A stretch of DNA of 23,681 nucleotides from NCBI GenBank assembly GCA_964355545.1, contig CAYHEK010000016.1:1-23681 (forward strand). The letters run 5' to 3'. Both the position numbers and the translations under genes were made by a program. This DNA comes from JAPLGE01 sp964355545 (GTDB lineage: Bacteria > Bipolaricaulota > Bipolaricaulia > UBA7950 > UBA9294). The notes under the pieces were generated by a model. The model saw only the letters and a list, made by a program, of their open reading frames with translations. It had not been told where the DNA came from and did not search any database. Shown piece by piece: positions 7,903 to 15,328 of the stretch. The first letter of the stretch is position 1, and every line of letters begins with the position of its first letter.

Positions 7903-8256
7903 ATGCTGAACCGATGTGTGTTCACGGTCAGGGTGAAGGAGCCGTTCCTTGACTGGCTGAGGGGGTTGTCTGACTCGGCGGACTGCACCCTGGACGAGGT
8001 GAACGACGACACGACCGCCTACCTTTTGCCTGACTACGAGGACGATCGCGAGCGAGACCACATCCTTGCCCGCTACTTCGACCTGATCTTCGAGGAGCAA
8101 CTCGCGGCGTGGTGGACCGACGAGCGGGACTGGCCGCAGGACCGGGATCTCAGGCTGTTCAAGCGCTGGTTTGGCGTCGAGTTCCACGGCATCGTGCTCG
8201 ATCTGGTCGACGGCCCGTTGCGCGCTGACGAATGGGAGGGCGAGCCTGGGGCGTGA
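7903..8256 (+). CDS. Conserved hypothetical acidic protein, 117 aa
   Basis: A soluble, acidic, aromatic-rich protein with no signal peptide. It starts with a strand-like MLNRCVFTVRVKEPFLDWL, has TAYLLPDYEDD (about 43-53) and a tryptophan-rich AAWWTDERDWPQDRD (about 68-82), and ends with FKRWFGVEFHGIVLDL. This pattern recurs in conserved hypothetical proteins of many bacteria, but I know no function. The start is supported by AAGGAGG and GAGGAG upstream of ATG 7903. Leucine codons here are a mix of CTG, CTT and TTG, unlike the CTC-dominated neighbouring operons, which suggests a different origin. It lies in a small plus-strand group with the 7494 and 8309 genes. Confidence 0.72.
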   Translation: MLNRCVFTVRVKEPFLDWLRGLSDSADCTLDEVNDDTTAYLLPDYEDDRERDHILARYFDLIFEEQLAAWWTDERDWPQDRDLRLFKRWFGVEFHGIVLDLVDGPLRADEWEGEPGA

Positions 8257-8308
8257 GCGCCTGTCGTTGCACTCGCCGGGCCGGACAATCCACCGAGTGA
8301 GGTGGAAA

Positions 8309-8599
8309 ATGGAAGAGACGAACCCGAGGGCCGGAGAGCTGATCATCAAGGCGATCAAGGAGCAGATCCGAACGAACGAGCCTCCCGAGACGAAGGTCAC
8401 CTTCGACCGTCTCGTCTGCGCGGGCTACTCCGGAGCGGAGACCTACAGGATGCTCGGTTGCGTGCTCGTCTCGGAGGTGTACGAAGTGATCAGGCACGGG
8501 CGGACGTTCGACAGGGACATCTACGCCAGACGGCTTCGCGATCTGCCGCGGCTTCCCTGGGAGCGAGGTTCCGATGGGGGCGCCGAGCCCCGCGAATGA
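8309..8599 (+). CDS. Small conserved hypothetical protein, 96 aa
   Basis: A helical soluble protein of 96 residues with no recognised domain. Notable segments are GELIIKAIKEQIRTNEPPET near the N-terminus, FDRLVCAGYSGAETYRMLGC in the middle and LRDLPRLPWE near the end. The layout (AI-EQ-R-NDPPE, then a GY-xxEAYR helix, then a LP-LPWE tail) is one I associate with short conserved hypothetical proteins. No function is claimed. ATG 8309 follows GAGGTGG at a suitable distance. It begins 52 bp after the 117-aa protein stops, so the two are probably co-transcribed. Confidence 0.65.
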   Translation: MEETNPRAGELIIKAIKEQIRTNEPPETKVTFDRLVCAGYSGAETYRMLGCVLVSEVYEVIRHGRTFDRDIYARRLRDLPRLPWERGSDGGAEPRE

Positions 8600-8625
8600 A
8601 TGAGGCGCCGCGACGATCGGCGCGG

Positions 8626-8742
8626 CTCATAACCCTCGGCCACTCCTTGAAGCGGATCGCCGACTACCTCGAGTGCACTGTTCCTGGCTCAGGCGTAGGC
8701 CGCGGTGAGCGGGGAACGAGAGACTTGCATGTCAAGATCTGA
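8626..8742 (+). pseudogene. Possible relic of a transposase C-terminus
   Basis: A frame with no start of its own encodes LITLGHSLKRIADYLECT followed by a degraded tail ending RDLHVKI and a TGA stop. The first part resembles the C-terminal helix-turn-helix found in REP-associated (Y1) transposases, and its stop runs directly into GATCTGACCCC-type repeats, a familiar neighbourhood for such genes. No catalytic part is present. The match is short, so this is a weak call. Confidence 0.3.
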
Positions 8743-8780
8743 CCCCTATCTCCTGACCCCGATCTCCTGACCCCGATCTC
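8739..8780 (+). repeat. Three tandem 14-bp repeats, unit CTGACCCCGATCTC
   Basis: Units lie at 8739-8752 (one change, T for G at position 9), 8753-8766 and 8767-8780. The first unit is preceded by GTCAAGAT, giving TCAAGATCTGACCCC, a string I recall as common beside transposase genes in many genomes. No dyad symmetry is obvious within a unit. Confidence 0.75.
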
Positions 8781-8978
8781 CTCCTTCTATTTCCTCCGCT
8801 CCATCGCTCGTTCGCATCCTGCTTGTCCCTCTCTAGCCCAACATCCTGGAGCTTGGGAACTTCCCGGTCAAGTGAATCACGGCGGACAAGCTCCTTTCCC
8901 CGTCAACGACCGCTCCCCACCCCGTTGCTTCCAGCGCGGTCCCGGAAGGCGCGTCCAGTCCTAGGTGGATAGCGCGGG

Positions 8979-9007
8979 TTGACGGTTTCGCGATTCCGTC
9001 CTACGAT
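8979..9007 (+). promoter_or_regulatory. Predicted sigma70-type promoter of the nucleoside importer operon
   Basis: TTGACG (8979-8984; 5 of 6), a 17-bp spacer and TACGAT (9002-9007; 4 of 6). The expected start near 9014 gives a leader of about 52 nt to GTG 9066. An in-frame ATG at 9006 lies inside the -10 box and cannot be the start from this promoter. The leader is too short for a purine riboswitch. Confidence 0.6.
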
Positions 9008-9065
9008 GAGCACGGTCAAGGCGGGAGCACCCGGCGGGCGTAGCGAAGTGCCAGGGAGGGCGGCT

Positions 9066-10601
9066 GTGAGCACGGCACCAGGCGCGATCATCGTGCTGCG
9101 AGGGATCGTCAAGCGCTTCCCGGGTGTGGTGGCGAACGACGGGATCGACCTCGAGATCCGTCGCGGGGAGATCCACGCCCTCTTGGGGGAGAACGGCGCG
9201 GGGAAGACGACCCTGATGCGGATCCTCTACGGCCTCTACCAGCCGGACGCGGGGGAGATCCTCCTTGAGGGGCGGCCGGTCAGGATCCCCTCCCCCCGCG
9301 CTGCGCTTGATCACCGGATCGGGATGGTCCACCAGCACTTCCGTCTCGTGCCCACCCTCTCCGTCGAGGAGAACGTCGTCCTGGGTCTCGACGAGGGGAC
9401 CGGCCCGTTCCTCAACCTCGGCCGGGCGCGCCAGAGGCTCGCGACGCTCGCCCGCGAGTACGGCCTCGACGTCGACCCCAGGGCGAAGGTCTGGCAGCTC
9501 TCGGTCGGCCAGCAGCAGCGGGTGGAGATCCTGAAAGCCCTCTACCGCGACGCCCGTATCCTGATCATGGACGAGCCGACGAGCGTCCTCACCCCCCAGG
9601 AGGTCGACCAGCTCTTCTCGACGCTACGCACCCTTGTCGACGCCGGCTTGACGATCGTCTTCATCACCCACAAGCTCGACGAGGTGATGCGGGTGAGCGA
9701 CCGAGTCACCGTCCTCCGGCAGGGAAGGGTCGTCGCGACCCTCGCCACCTCCGACACGGACAAGGCCTCCCTTGCGCGACTGATGGTCGGTCGGGAGGTC
9801 GTCTTCCGCCTGGAGAAGGCGCCCCTCAAGCGGGGGGAGCGGGTCCTCGAGGTTCGTGCCCTCCACGCCCAGAACGACCGCGGCCTCCCCGCCCTGCGCG
9901 GGGTTTCGTTTTCGGTCGACGCCGGGGAGATCCTGGGGATCGCCGGGGTCTCGGGGAACGGCCAGAGGGAGCTCGTCGAGGTCCTCACCGGCCTCCGCCG
10001 GGCGAGCCGAGGGAAGATCCTGCTCCTTGGGAGGGAGGTGACGAACCGTTCTCCGCGCGAGATTGCCGAGGCCGGGGTGGCCCACGTCCCGGAGGAGCGG
10101 ATCCGGATGGGGATCGTCCCCAGCCTGAGCCTGCGCGAGAACCTCCTCCTCAAGAGGTACCGCTACCCGCCGTTCTCCCGAGCCTTCTTCCTCGACGGCC
10201 GCGCGGCCGCCGAGAACGCGCGCGCGGCGATCGCCCTCTACCAGATTGCGACCCCAAGCGACGCCACGCCGGTGAAGCTCCTCTCCGGCGGGAACATCCA
10301 GCGCCTCGTCCTCGCGCGCGAGCTATCCGGGGATCCGTGCCTCATCGTCGCCGCCCATCCTACTTACGGTCTCGATGTGGGGGCGACCGAGCAGGTGCGC
10401 CAGATCCTGCTCAAGGAACGCGAGCGAGGGGCGGCGATCCTCCTCACCTCCGAGGACCTGGAGGAGATTCTGTCCGTCTCCGATCGGGTCCTCGTGATGT
10501 TCGGCGGCGAGGTGATGGGGACCCTCGGGGCGGCGGCGGCCGATCTCGAGGAGATCGGGCTACTGATGGCGGGGACGCGGAGAAAGGAAACTACAGCGTG
10601 A
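9066..10601 (+). CDS. BMP/Nup-type nucleoside ABC importer, double ATP-binding protein
   Basis: The 511-residue protein carries two fused nucleotide-binding domains, the usual size for sugar/nucleoside importer ATPases. Domain 1 is complete: Walker A GENGAGKT (41-48), Q-loop VHQ (88-90), signature LSVGQ (145-149), Walker B ILIMDE (165-170). Domain 2 is degenerate in the way typical of this family: GVSGNGQR (294-301) lacks the Walker A lysine, the signature LSGGN (406-410) is intact, and LIVAAH (426-431) lacks the acidic Walker B pair. It powers nucleoside or purine-base import at the inner face of the membrane. GTG 9066 is chosen because GGGAGGG lies six bases upstream and the promoter excludes ATG 9006. 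The stop overlaps the first permease (GTGA, 10598-10601). Confidence 0.92.
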   Translation: MSTAPGAIIVLRGIVKRFPGVVANDGIDLEIRRGEIHALLGENGAGKTTLMRILYGLYQPDAGEILLEGRPVRIPSPRAALDHRIGMVHQHFRLVPTLSVEENVVLGLDEGTGPFLNLGRARQRLATLAREYGLDVDPRAKVWQLSVGQQQRVEILKALYRDARILIMDEPTSVLTPQEVDQLFSTLRTLVDAGLTIVFITHKLDEVMRVSDRVTVLRQGRVVATLATSDTDKASLARLMVGREVVFRLEKAPLKRGERVLEVRALHAQNDRGLPALRGVSFSVDAGEILGIAGVSGNGQRELVEVLTGLRRASRGKILLLGREVTNRSPREIAEAGVAHVPEERIRMGIVPSLSLRENLLLKRYRYPPFSRAFFLDGRAAAENARAAIALYQIATPSDATPVKLLSGGNIQRLVLARELSGDPCLIVAAHPTYGLDVGATEQVRQILLKERERGAAILLTSEDLEEILSVSDRVLVMFGGEVMGTLGAAAADLEEIGLLMAGTRRKETTA

Positions 10602-11683
10602 AGGAACGATCCTTCATCCGAGTGGAGCGACGGCCGATCCCCTCCGGAGGGGTCGTCCTCCTCATCTCGGTCCTCGCCATCGTCGCGGCTCTAGTGGTCG
10701 CCGCGGGCCTTTTCCGGGCCTACGGGGTCTCACCCCTCCGCGCTTACGAGCTGATCGTGCGCGGGGCGTTTGGGAGCCGGCTCGGGCTCGCCGAGATCGT
10801 GCGTCGGGCGATCCCACTCCTCCTCTGCGGGGTCGGGTTGACCATCGCCTTCCGCGCCGTCTTCTGGAACATCGGAGCGGAGGGGCAGCTCCTCCTCGGC
10901 GCGGTCGCCGCCACGGGGGTCGGCCTCTTCTCCGGACTTCCGGAGGCGCTCCTCCTTCCCGCGATGTTCCTCGCCGGGTTCCTGGCCGGAGCCGGTTGGG
11001 GCCTCATCCCTGCGGCTCTCAAGGCGAAGCTTGGCTTAAACGACGTCATCACCACCCTGATGATGAACTACATCGCCGCCTTCCTTGTCGAGTGGCTGAT
11101 CCACGGACCCTGGAAGGGGACGCAGATGCGCGGGTTCGCCTACACCGACAAGCTCCCCGACGCGGCGCGGCTCTCCTTCATTCCCGGCACGCGCATCCAC
11201 TGGCTGACATTGGTGTTGGGGCTCGTCCTCGCCGTGTTGGCCTACGTCCTCGTTACACGGACCCGCCAGGGCTTCGAGATCCGCGTCGTGGGAGAGAACC
11301 CCGACGCGGCGCGCTTCGCCGGGATCAACCAGGTCAAGACGACCCTCCTCGTGATGCTCATCTCGGGGGGACTCGCTGGGCTCGCCGGGGTGGGGGAGAT
11401 CGCGGGTGTCCACGGGATGCTGCGGAGCTCAAGCCAGATCTCGATGGGGTATGGGTACACCGCGATCATCGTCGCGTGGCTCGCGCGGCGGAATCCCCTC
11501 GCTGTGATCGTGACCTCGCTCTTCTTCGGCGTGATCATGGCCGGAGGGGACGTCATCAAGAGTTCGCTCGGCCTCCCGTTCCAACTGATCAACGTCTTCA
11601 ACGGACTGATCCTCTTCTTCCTCATTGGAAGTGAGATCCTGATGCGTTATCGGGTATCCTTTTCCTCGAGGAGGCGGGGATGA
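10598..11683 (+). CDS. Nucleoside ABC importer, permease subunit 1
   Basis: A 361-residue integral membrane protein with about eight to ten hydrophobic spans, of the branched-chain amino acid/ribose/nucleoside permease family. Landmarks are NIGAEGQLLLG (91-101), LNDVITTLMMNYIA (147-160) and the coupling-loop-like GENPDAARFAGI (232-243). A hydrophobic N-terminal span (about 19-38) comes first. These match the larger of the two NupB/NupC-type permeases. It would form the channel together with the next gene. The start is GTG 10598, overlapping the ATPase stop, with AAAGGAAA upstream. The long upstream in-frame extension is shadow sequence inside the ATPase gene. Confidence 0.9.
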   Translation: MKERSFIRVERRPIPSGGVVLLISVLAIVAALVVAAGLFRAYGVSPLRAYELIVRGAFGSRLGLAEIVRRAIPLLLCGVGLTIAFRAVFWNIGAEGQLLLGAVAATGVGLFSGLPEALLLPAMFLAGFLAGAGWGLIPAALKAKLGLNDVITTLMMNYIAAFLVEWLIHGPWKGTQMRGFAYTDKLPDAARLSFIPGTRIHWLTLVLGLVLAVLAYVLVTRTRQGFEIRVVGENPDAARFAGINQVKTTLLVMLISGGLAGLAGVGEIAGVHGMLRSSSQISMGYGYTAIIVAWLARRNPLAVIVTSLFFGVIMAGGDVIKSSLGLPFQLINVFNGLILFFLIGSEILMRYRVSFSSRRRG

Positions 11684-12609
11684 TCTGGGAGACTTGGATC
11701 GTCGTCACGCTCAGTCGCACGCTCGCCTACGGGACGCCGCTTCTCTTGGGGACCCTCGGCGAGATCTACGCGGAGCGCTCCGGCGTCCTGAACCTCGGGG
11801 TGGAGGGAATGATGATCATGGGGGCCTACAGCGCCTTCGCGACAGCCTATACCACGGGGAGTCCTTGGCTAGGGATCCTCGTCGCCGCGCTCGTCGGCGG
11901 GGCCTTCTCCCTCGTTCACGCCTTCGCGAGCATCACCCTGAAGGCAAATCAGGTCGTCTCCGGCCTGTCTCTCACCATGCTCGGCCTCGGCCTCGCCGGG
12001 GTCCTCGGCCGCGGTTGGGAGGGGAAGCCCCTTCCAGTTTCTATTGGCGCGATCAGAGTCCCCGGCCTCTCCGCCATCCCCGGCCTGGGGCCGATCCTGT
12101 TCGAGGGGCAGAACCTGATCGTCTACATAGCGCTCCTCCTCGTCCCGCTTTTGTGGTACGTCCTCTATCGGACGCGGATCGGGATCACCATCCGCTCGGT
12201 GGGGGAGAACCCGGGCACGGCCGATTCCCTGGGCGTGAACGTCAACCGCGTGCGCTACCTGTGCGTCCTGGTGGGAGGGGTCCTCGCTGGGGTGGGTGGC
12301 GGCTACCTCTCCGTCGCCTACCGGCCGGCGTGGACGGAAGGGATGACGGCCGGGATCGGGTGGATCGTGATCGCGCTCACGATCTTCGCCTTCTGGAACC
12401 CGGCCACCGGCCTCCTGGGGGCGTGCCTGTTCGCCGCCCTCTACCACCTGTCGTTCCGTCTGCAACCGTGGGTCGCACCAGAGCTACTGCGGGCGATGCC
12501 GTACGCGTTTGCCATCCTCGTCCTCGCCCTCGTCTCGCGCGGGACGCTCCACAGACGAATGGGCGCCCCGGCGGCGCTCGGCGTGCCCTACACAAGAGGA
12601 GAAGAATAA
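11680..12609 (+). CDS. Nucleoside ABC importer, permease subunit 2
   Basis: A 309-residue integral membrane protein, the smaller permease of the pair. It contains LNLGVEGMMIMGAY (37-50), ANQVVSGLSLTMLG (89-102) and GENPGTADSLGV (175-186), the same landmarks that mark the second permease in BMP-linked importers. ATG 11680 overlaps the previous stop as ATGA, indicating translational coupling. It should heterodimerise with the 361-residue permease and be driven by the double ATPase. The C-terminal tail after the last span is short and basic/acidic mixed. Confidence 0.91.
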   Translation: MIWETWIVVTLSRTLAYGTPLLLGTLGEIYAERSGVLNLGVEGMMIMGAYSAFATAYTTGSPWLGILVAALVGGAFSLVHAFASITLKANQVVSGLSLTMLGLGLAGVLGRGWEGKPLPVSIGAIRVPGLSAIPGLGPILFEGQNLIVYIALLLVPLLWYVLYRTRIGITIRSVGENPGTADSLGVNVNRVRYLCVLVGGVLAGVGGGYLSVAYRPAWTEGMTAGIGWIVIALTIFAFWNPATGLLGACLFAALYHLSFRLQPWVAPELLRAMPYAFAILVLALVSRGTLHRRMGAPAALGVPYTRGEE

Positions 12610-12614
12610 AGAAA

Positions 12615-12691
12615 AAGGAGGTGAGAGGGAGAAGCAGCTGACAGGGAGGAGGGAATGGTTACGGTGAAAGTGCTGCTCTAAGGAGGGAAGT
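12615..12691 (+). promoter_or_regulatory. Purine-rich leader with orphan ribosome site and 8-codon mini-ORF
   Basis: Between permease 2 and the binding protein, AAGGAGGTGA (12615-12624) is a near-perfect ribosome site with no start codon at a useful distance. Then GGGAGGAGGGA precedes an 8-codon frame (12655-12681, peptide MVTVKVLL). Its TAA overlaps the AAGGAGG of the binding-protein gene. This arrangement would allow ribosomes to be handed on to the downstream ATG at 12692. Whether the mini-ORF is translated is unknown. Confidence 0.35.
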
Positions 12692-13870
12692 ATGACACGG
12701 AGGGTCGTTCTTGTAGCGATTCTCGCTCTGGCGGTCCTCGCGAGCGTCGTCACGCTCGCGGTGGCCAAGGAGTACGTCCCGGGCACGACGCTCAAGGCCG
12801 GGTTCATCTACGTCGGCCCGATCGGCGACTACGGATGGAGCCACGCTCACAACGCTGCCCGCTTGATCTGCGAGCAGGCCTTCCCTTGGCTTGAGACGGT
12901 GTACATCGAGAGCGTCCCCGAGGGCGAGGTCGAGACCTACATCGACAAGTTGATCCAGAACGAAAACTGCGACGTCGTCCTTACCACGAGCTTCGGCTTC
13001 ATCGACGGGACAGCCGCCGCGGCGAAGCGCTATCCCGACAAGATCCTCGCCCACTGCTCCGGGTTCAAGCGCGCGCCAAACGAAATGACCTACATGGCCG
13101 ACTTCTATCAGATCTACTACCTAAACGGCCTCATGGCGGGCGCCCTGACGAAGACGGGGAAGGTCGGGTACGTGGGGGCATTCCCAATCCCTGAGGTGAA
13201 GCGCCACTTGAGCGCCTTCGCCATCGGGGTGCGGGAGGCGAACCCCGGGGCAGAGGTGCACGTCCGCTGGATCGAGGCGTGGTTTGACCCCACCGCCGCG
13301 AAGGAGGCGACCGAGGCCCTGATCGCGGAGGGGTGCGACGCCTTCGCCTTCACCGAGGACTCGCCAACGGTAGTCCAGGTGGCGGCCGAGCACAATCTCC
13401 CAAGCTTCGGCCACTACTCCCCGATGTACCAGTTCAGCCCCGAGCACTGCGTCTCCGGCCAGCTCGTCCACTGGGAGACGATCTACCTTGACTTCCTGGC
13501 CAAGGTGTACGCAGGCGTCTACACGGCGCACAACCTCGCGGACCTCGACTACTGGTGGCTTTTGCGAGAGAAGGCGGTGGAGATAGGTGCGAAGCCGGGG
13601 ATGCTGATCAACCCGGCGTTTGAGAATGAGCTGAAGCAGAAGCTCGTCAATGACCCGATCCTGGGGTTCGTGAGCGTCTACGACCTCGTCATGACTCGCT
13701 TGACGCAGATGACCGACCCGTCGATGATCTTCGACCCGTTCTCCGGGCCGATCAAGGACCGCAAGGGAACGCTACGCGTGCCGGCGGGCTTGCGCATGTC
13801 CGTCGCGGAGCTCACGACGATGGAGTGGGCGGCGGCGGGGGTCGTCGGCCCCTGGCCGGGTGAGCCGTAG
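12692..13870 (+). CDS. BMP-family substrate-binding protein of the nucleoside importer
   Basis: A 392-residue exported binding protein. A signal peptide spans 1-25 (basic MTRR, long hydrophobic core, likely cut after AVA before KEY). The family ligand loop GPIGDYGWSHAHNAA lies at 42-56. It captures nucleosides or purine bases outside the membrane for the permeases encoded just upstream. Unlike many Bmp/PnrA/Med proteins it has no lipobox cysteine at the cleavage site, and it is longer than the common 330-360 residues. ATG 12692 follows AAGGAGGG with ideal spacing. It is the last gene of the importer operon and ends 13 bp before a strong terminator. Confidence 0.9.
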   Translation: MTRRVVLVAILALAVLASVVTLAVAKEYVPGTTLKAGFIYVGPIGDYGWSHAHNAARLICEQAFPWLETVYIESVPEGEVETYIDKLIQNENCDVVLTTSFGFIDGTAAAAKRYPDKILAHCSGFKRAPNEMTYMADFYQIYYLNGLMAGALTKTGKVGYVGAFPIPEVKRHLSAFAIGVREANPGAEVHVRWIEAWFDPTAAKEATEALIAEGCDAFAFTEDSPTVVQVAAEHNLPSFGHYSPMYQFSPEHCVSGQLVHWETIYLDFLAKVYAGVYTAHNLADLDYWWLLREKAVEIGAKPGMLINPAFENELKQKLVNDPILGFVSVYDLVMTRLTQMTDPSMIFDPFSGPIKDRKGTLRVPAGLRMSVAELTTMEWAAAGVVGPWPGEP

Positions 13871-13883
13871 AGAAAAGCGCAAT

Positions 13884-13920
13884 GGGCGGTCCCCTCGCAC
13901 GAGGGCGACCGCCCTTTTTT
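13884..13920 (+). terminator. Rho-independent terminator of the importer operon
   Basis: Outer stem GGGCGGTC (13884-13891) with GACCGCCC (13907-13914), inner stem CCCTC (13892-13896) with GAGGG (13901-13905), loop GCAC, one bulged C at 13906, then six T (13915-13920). A 13-bp GC-rich stem plus T-tract, placed right after the binding-protein stop. Confidence 0.93.
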
Positions 13921-13956
13921 CTCGGGAGACGTCGGGGCGAGGGCGTCGATTCACTC

Positions 13957-13985
13957 TTGTCGTTCCTCTTCCGGGTACGCATAAT
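13957..13985 (+). promoter_or_regulatory. Predicted promoter of the molybdenum hydroxylase operon
   Basis: TTGTCG (13957-13962; 4 of 6), a 17-bp spacer and CATAAT (13980-13985; 5 of 6). Transcription would start near 13992, leaving a leader of about 9 nt that is just the GGAGGAGCG ribosome site before ATG 14001. It lies directly after the importer terminator, so the two operons are independently transcribed. Confidence 0.55.
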
Positions 13986-14000
13986 GGCCTGGGAGGAGCG

Positions 14001-14858
14001 ATGGGACTGCGTGGCGTGAAGGAGTACCTGAAGCCGAGGAGCCTCGACGAGGCCCTTGCCCTCTTTCGCGAGAGAGGAGAGGCGGCGCGCCTTGTCGGTG
14101 GGGGAGTCGATCTCGTCCTCCACTCCGCCGATGGGATCGAGTCCCTGATCGACCTCACCGGCCTTCCCCTTGCCTACGTCGAGGAACGGGGAGGGACGAT
14201 CGCGATCGGCGCCACGACCACGCTGCGCGACCTTCTCGAGAGTCCCCTTTTGGTCGACTACCTCGGCGGGGTGATCCCGAGGATGCTCGTGAAGGTCGCC
14301 TCGCCGCTCTTGCGGAATCTCGCGACAGTCGGAGGGGCTCTCGCAAGCGCGAACCCCTGGTCGGACGTCGTCCCTCTCTTCCTCGCCCTCGGCGCCGAGG
14401 TCCGGCTCTTCGACGGGGCGGCGCGGACGATCCCCCTCGAGGAGCTTTACCCCCTCCGGCCGCGCTTCTCTTTGGCGATCCTCGCCGAGGTCCTCCTCCC
14501 TCCCCCCGGCCCTGGAACGGGAGCCTCCTTCTGGAAGTTCAGCCGCACCGGGTTCGATGTCGCCCTCTTGAACTGCGCCGCGTTCGTCGAGGTCCGGAGC
14601 GGACGTTGCGCACAGGCGCGCCTCGTCGCAGGAGGGACCCCGCGCCTCGGCGCCCGCCTCCCTGAAGCGGAAGCGGCCCTCGTGGGCGCGGAGCTCGATG
14701 CTGGCTCGATCGAACGAGCAGCACGGGCCGCGGCCGAGTCGGCCGACGTGCGCGACGATCGCCGGGCGAGCGGTACCTACCGTCGGGATCTCGTAGCGGT
14801 CGGGATCCGGCGCTCGCTCGAGGAGGTTCGCGACCATCTCGCGGGAGGGGCGCGATGA
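14001..14858 (+). CDS. Xanthine dehydrogenase family, FAD-binding subunit
   Basis: A 285-residue protein of the FAD_binding_5/CO-dehydrogenase-flavoprotein-C type, matching XdhB/YgfM/CoxM size. FAD-binding signatures are LVGGGVDL (31-38) and RNLATVGGALASANPWSDV (105-123), followed by LFLALGAEVRLFDG. It passes electrons from the Fe-S subunit to NAD(P)+ or another acceptor. The first gene of the operon, it starts at ATG 14001 behind GGAGGAG, and its stop overlaps the Fe-S subunit start as ATGA. It is shorter at the C-terminus than some relatives. The substrate of the complex cannot be read from this subunit. Confidence 0.9.
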   Translation: MGLRGVKEYLKPRSLDEALALFRERGEAARLVGGGVDLVLHSADGIESLIDLTGLPLAYVEERGGTIAIGATTTLRDLLESPLLVDYLGGVIPRMLVKVASPLLRNLATVGGALASANPWSDVVPLFLALGAEVRLFDGAARTIPLEELYPLRPRFSLAILAEVLLPPPGPGTGASFWKFSRTGFDVALLNCAAFVEVRSGRCAQARLVAGGTPRLGARLPEAEAALVGAELDAGSIERAARAAAESADVRDDRRASGTYRRDLVAVGIRRSLEEVRDHLAGGAR

Positions 14859-15328
14859 AGATCTCCCTCACCGTGAACCGCGCGCGCCGCGAGGTCGAGA
14901 TCGACCCGGGGGAGATGCTCCTCGAGCTTCTGCGGCGCGAGGGCTACAAGGGGGTCAAGAAGGGGTGCGGCTCCGGTGACTGCGGGGCGTGCGCGGTCCT
15001 CCTCGACGGCCGCGCGGTCAACTCCTGTCTCGTCCTCGCGGCGAAGGCGGACGGCCGAGAGGTCCTGACGATCGAGGGCCTGAGCGAGGGTGGCGCGCTC
15101 CACCCGCTCCAGGAGGCCCTCCTCGATGAGGGCGCGGTCCAGTGCGGCTACTGCACCCCCGGGATGACGATCGCCGCGTTCGACCTCCTCCTCCACCGCC
15201 CGGAGCCGAGCGAGGAGGAGATCCGCGAGGGGATCTCGGGGAACCTCTGCCGCTGCACCGGTTACGTGAAGCAGGTCCGGGCGATCCAGGTCGCGGCGGC
15301 AAGGATGAAGGAAGCCGGCGATGGTTGA
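14855..15328 (+). CDS. Xanthine dehydrogenase family, [2Fe-2S] subunit
   Basis: A 157-residue subunit with both iron-sulfur sites of the family. The plant-ferredoxin-type cluster uses C38, C43, C46 and C58 (KGCGSGDCGACAVLL). The helical [2Fe-2S]-binding domain uses C97, C100, C132 and C134 (QCGYCTPGM and GNLCRCTGY). It carries electrons from the molybdenum centre to the FAD subunit. Length and cysteine spacing match XdhC/CoxS proteins. It overlaps the gene before (ATGA) and the gene after (8 bp, 15321-15328), so the three subunits are translationally linked. Confidence 0.95.
   Translation: MKISLTVNRARREVEIDPGEMLLELLRREGYKGVKKGCGSGDCGACAVLLDGRAVNSCLVLAAKADGREVLTIEGLSEGGALHPLQEALLDEGAVQCGYCTPGMTIAAFDLLLHRPEPSEEEIREGISGNLCRCTGYVKQVRAIQVAAARMKEAGDG

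Larger units (their letters stand above)
8600..9065. other. Intergenic stretch before the importer operon
   Basis: This 466-bp stretch has no convincing intact gene. It holds the transposase-like relic (8626-8742), the 14-bp tandem repeat (8739-8780), a plain stretch with only an 11-bp palindrome GGGAACTTCCC (8855-8865), the importer promoter (8979-9007) and a leader of about 52 nt. No clear terminator with a T-tract is visible after the 96-aa gene. Confidence 0.6.

Noticed and set aside
8855..8865. Palindrome GGGAACTTCCC as an operator
   Set aside because: Only 11 bp, more than 110 bp upstream of the importer promoter, with no second copy.
9006..9065. Importer ATPase start at ATG 9006
   Set aside because: The ATG overlaps the -10 box TACGAT, and GTG 9066 has a proper ribosome site and the family N-terminus.
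9008..9065. Purine riboswitch in the importer leader
   Set aside because: The leader is about 52 nt and shows no three-way-junction arms or expression-platform terminator.
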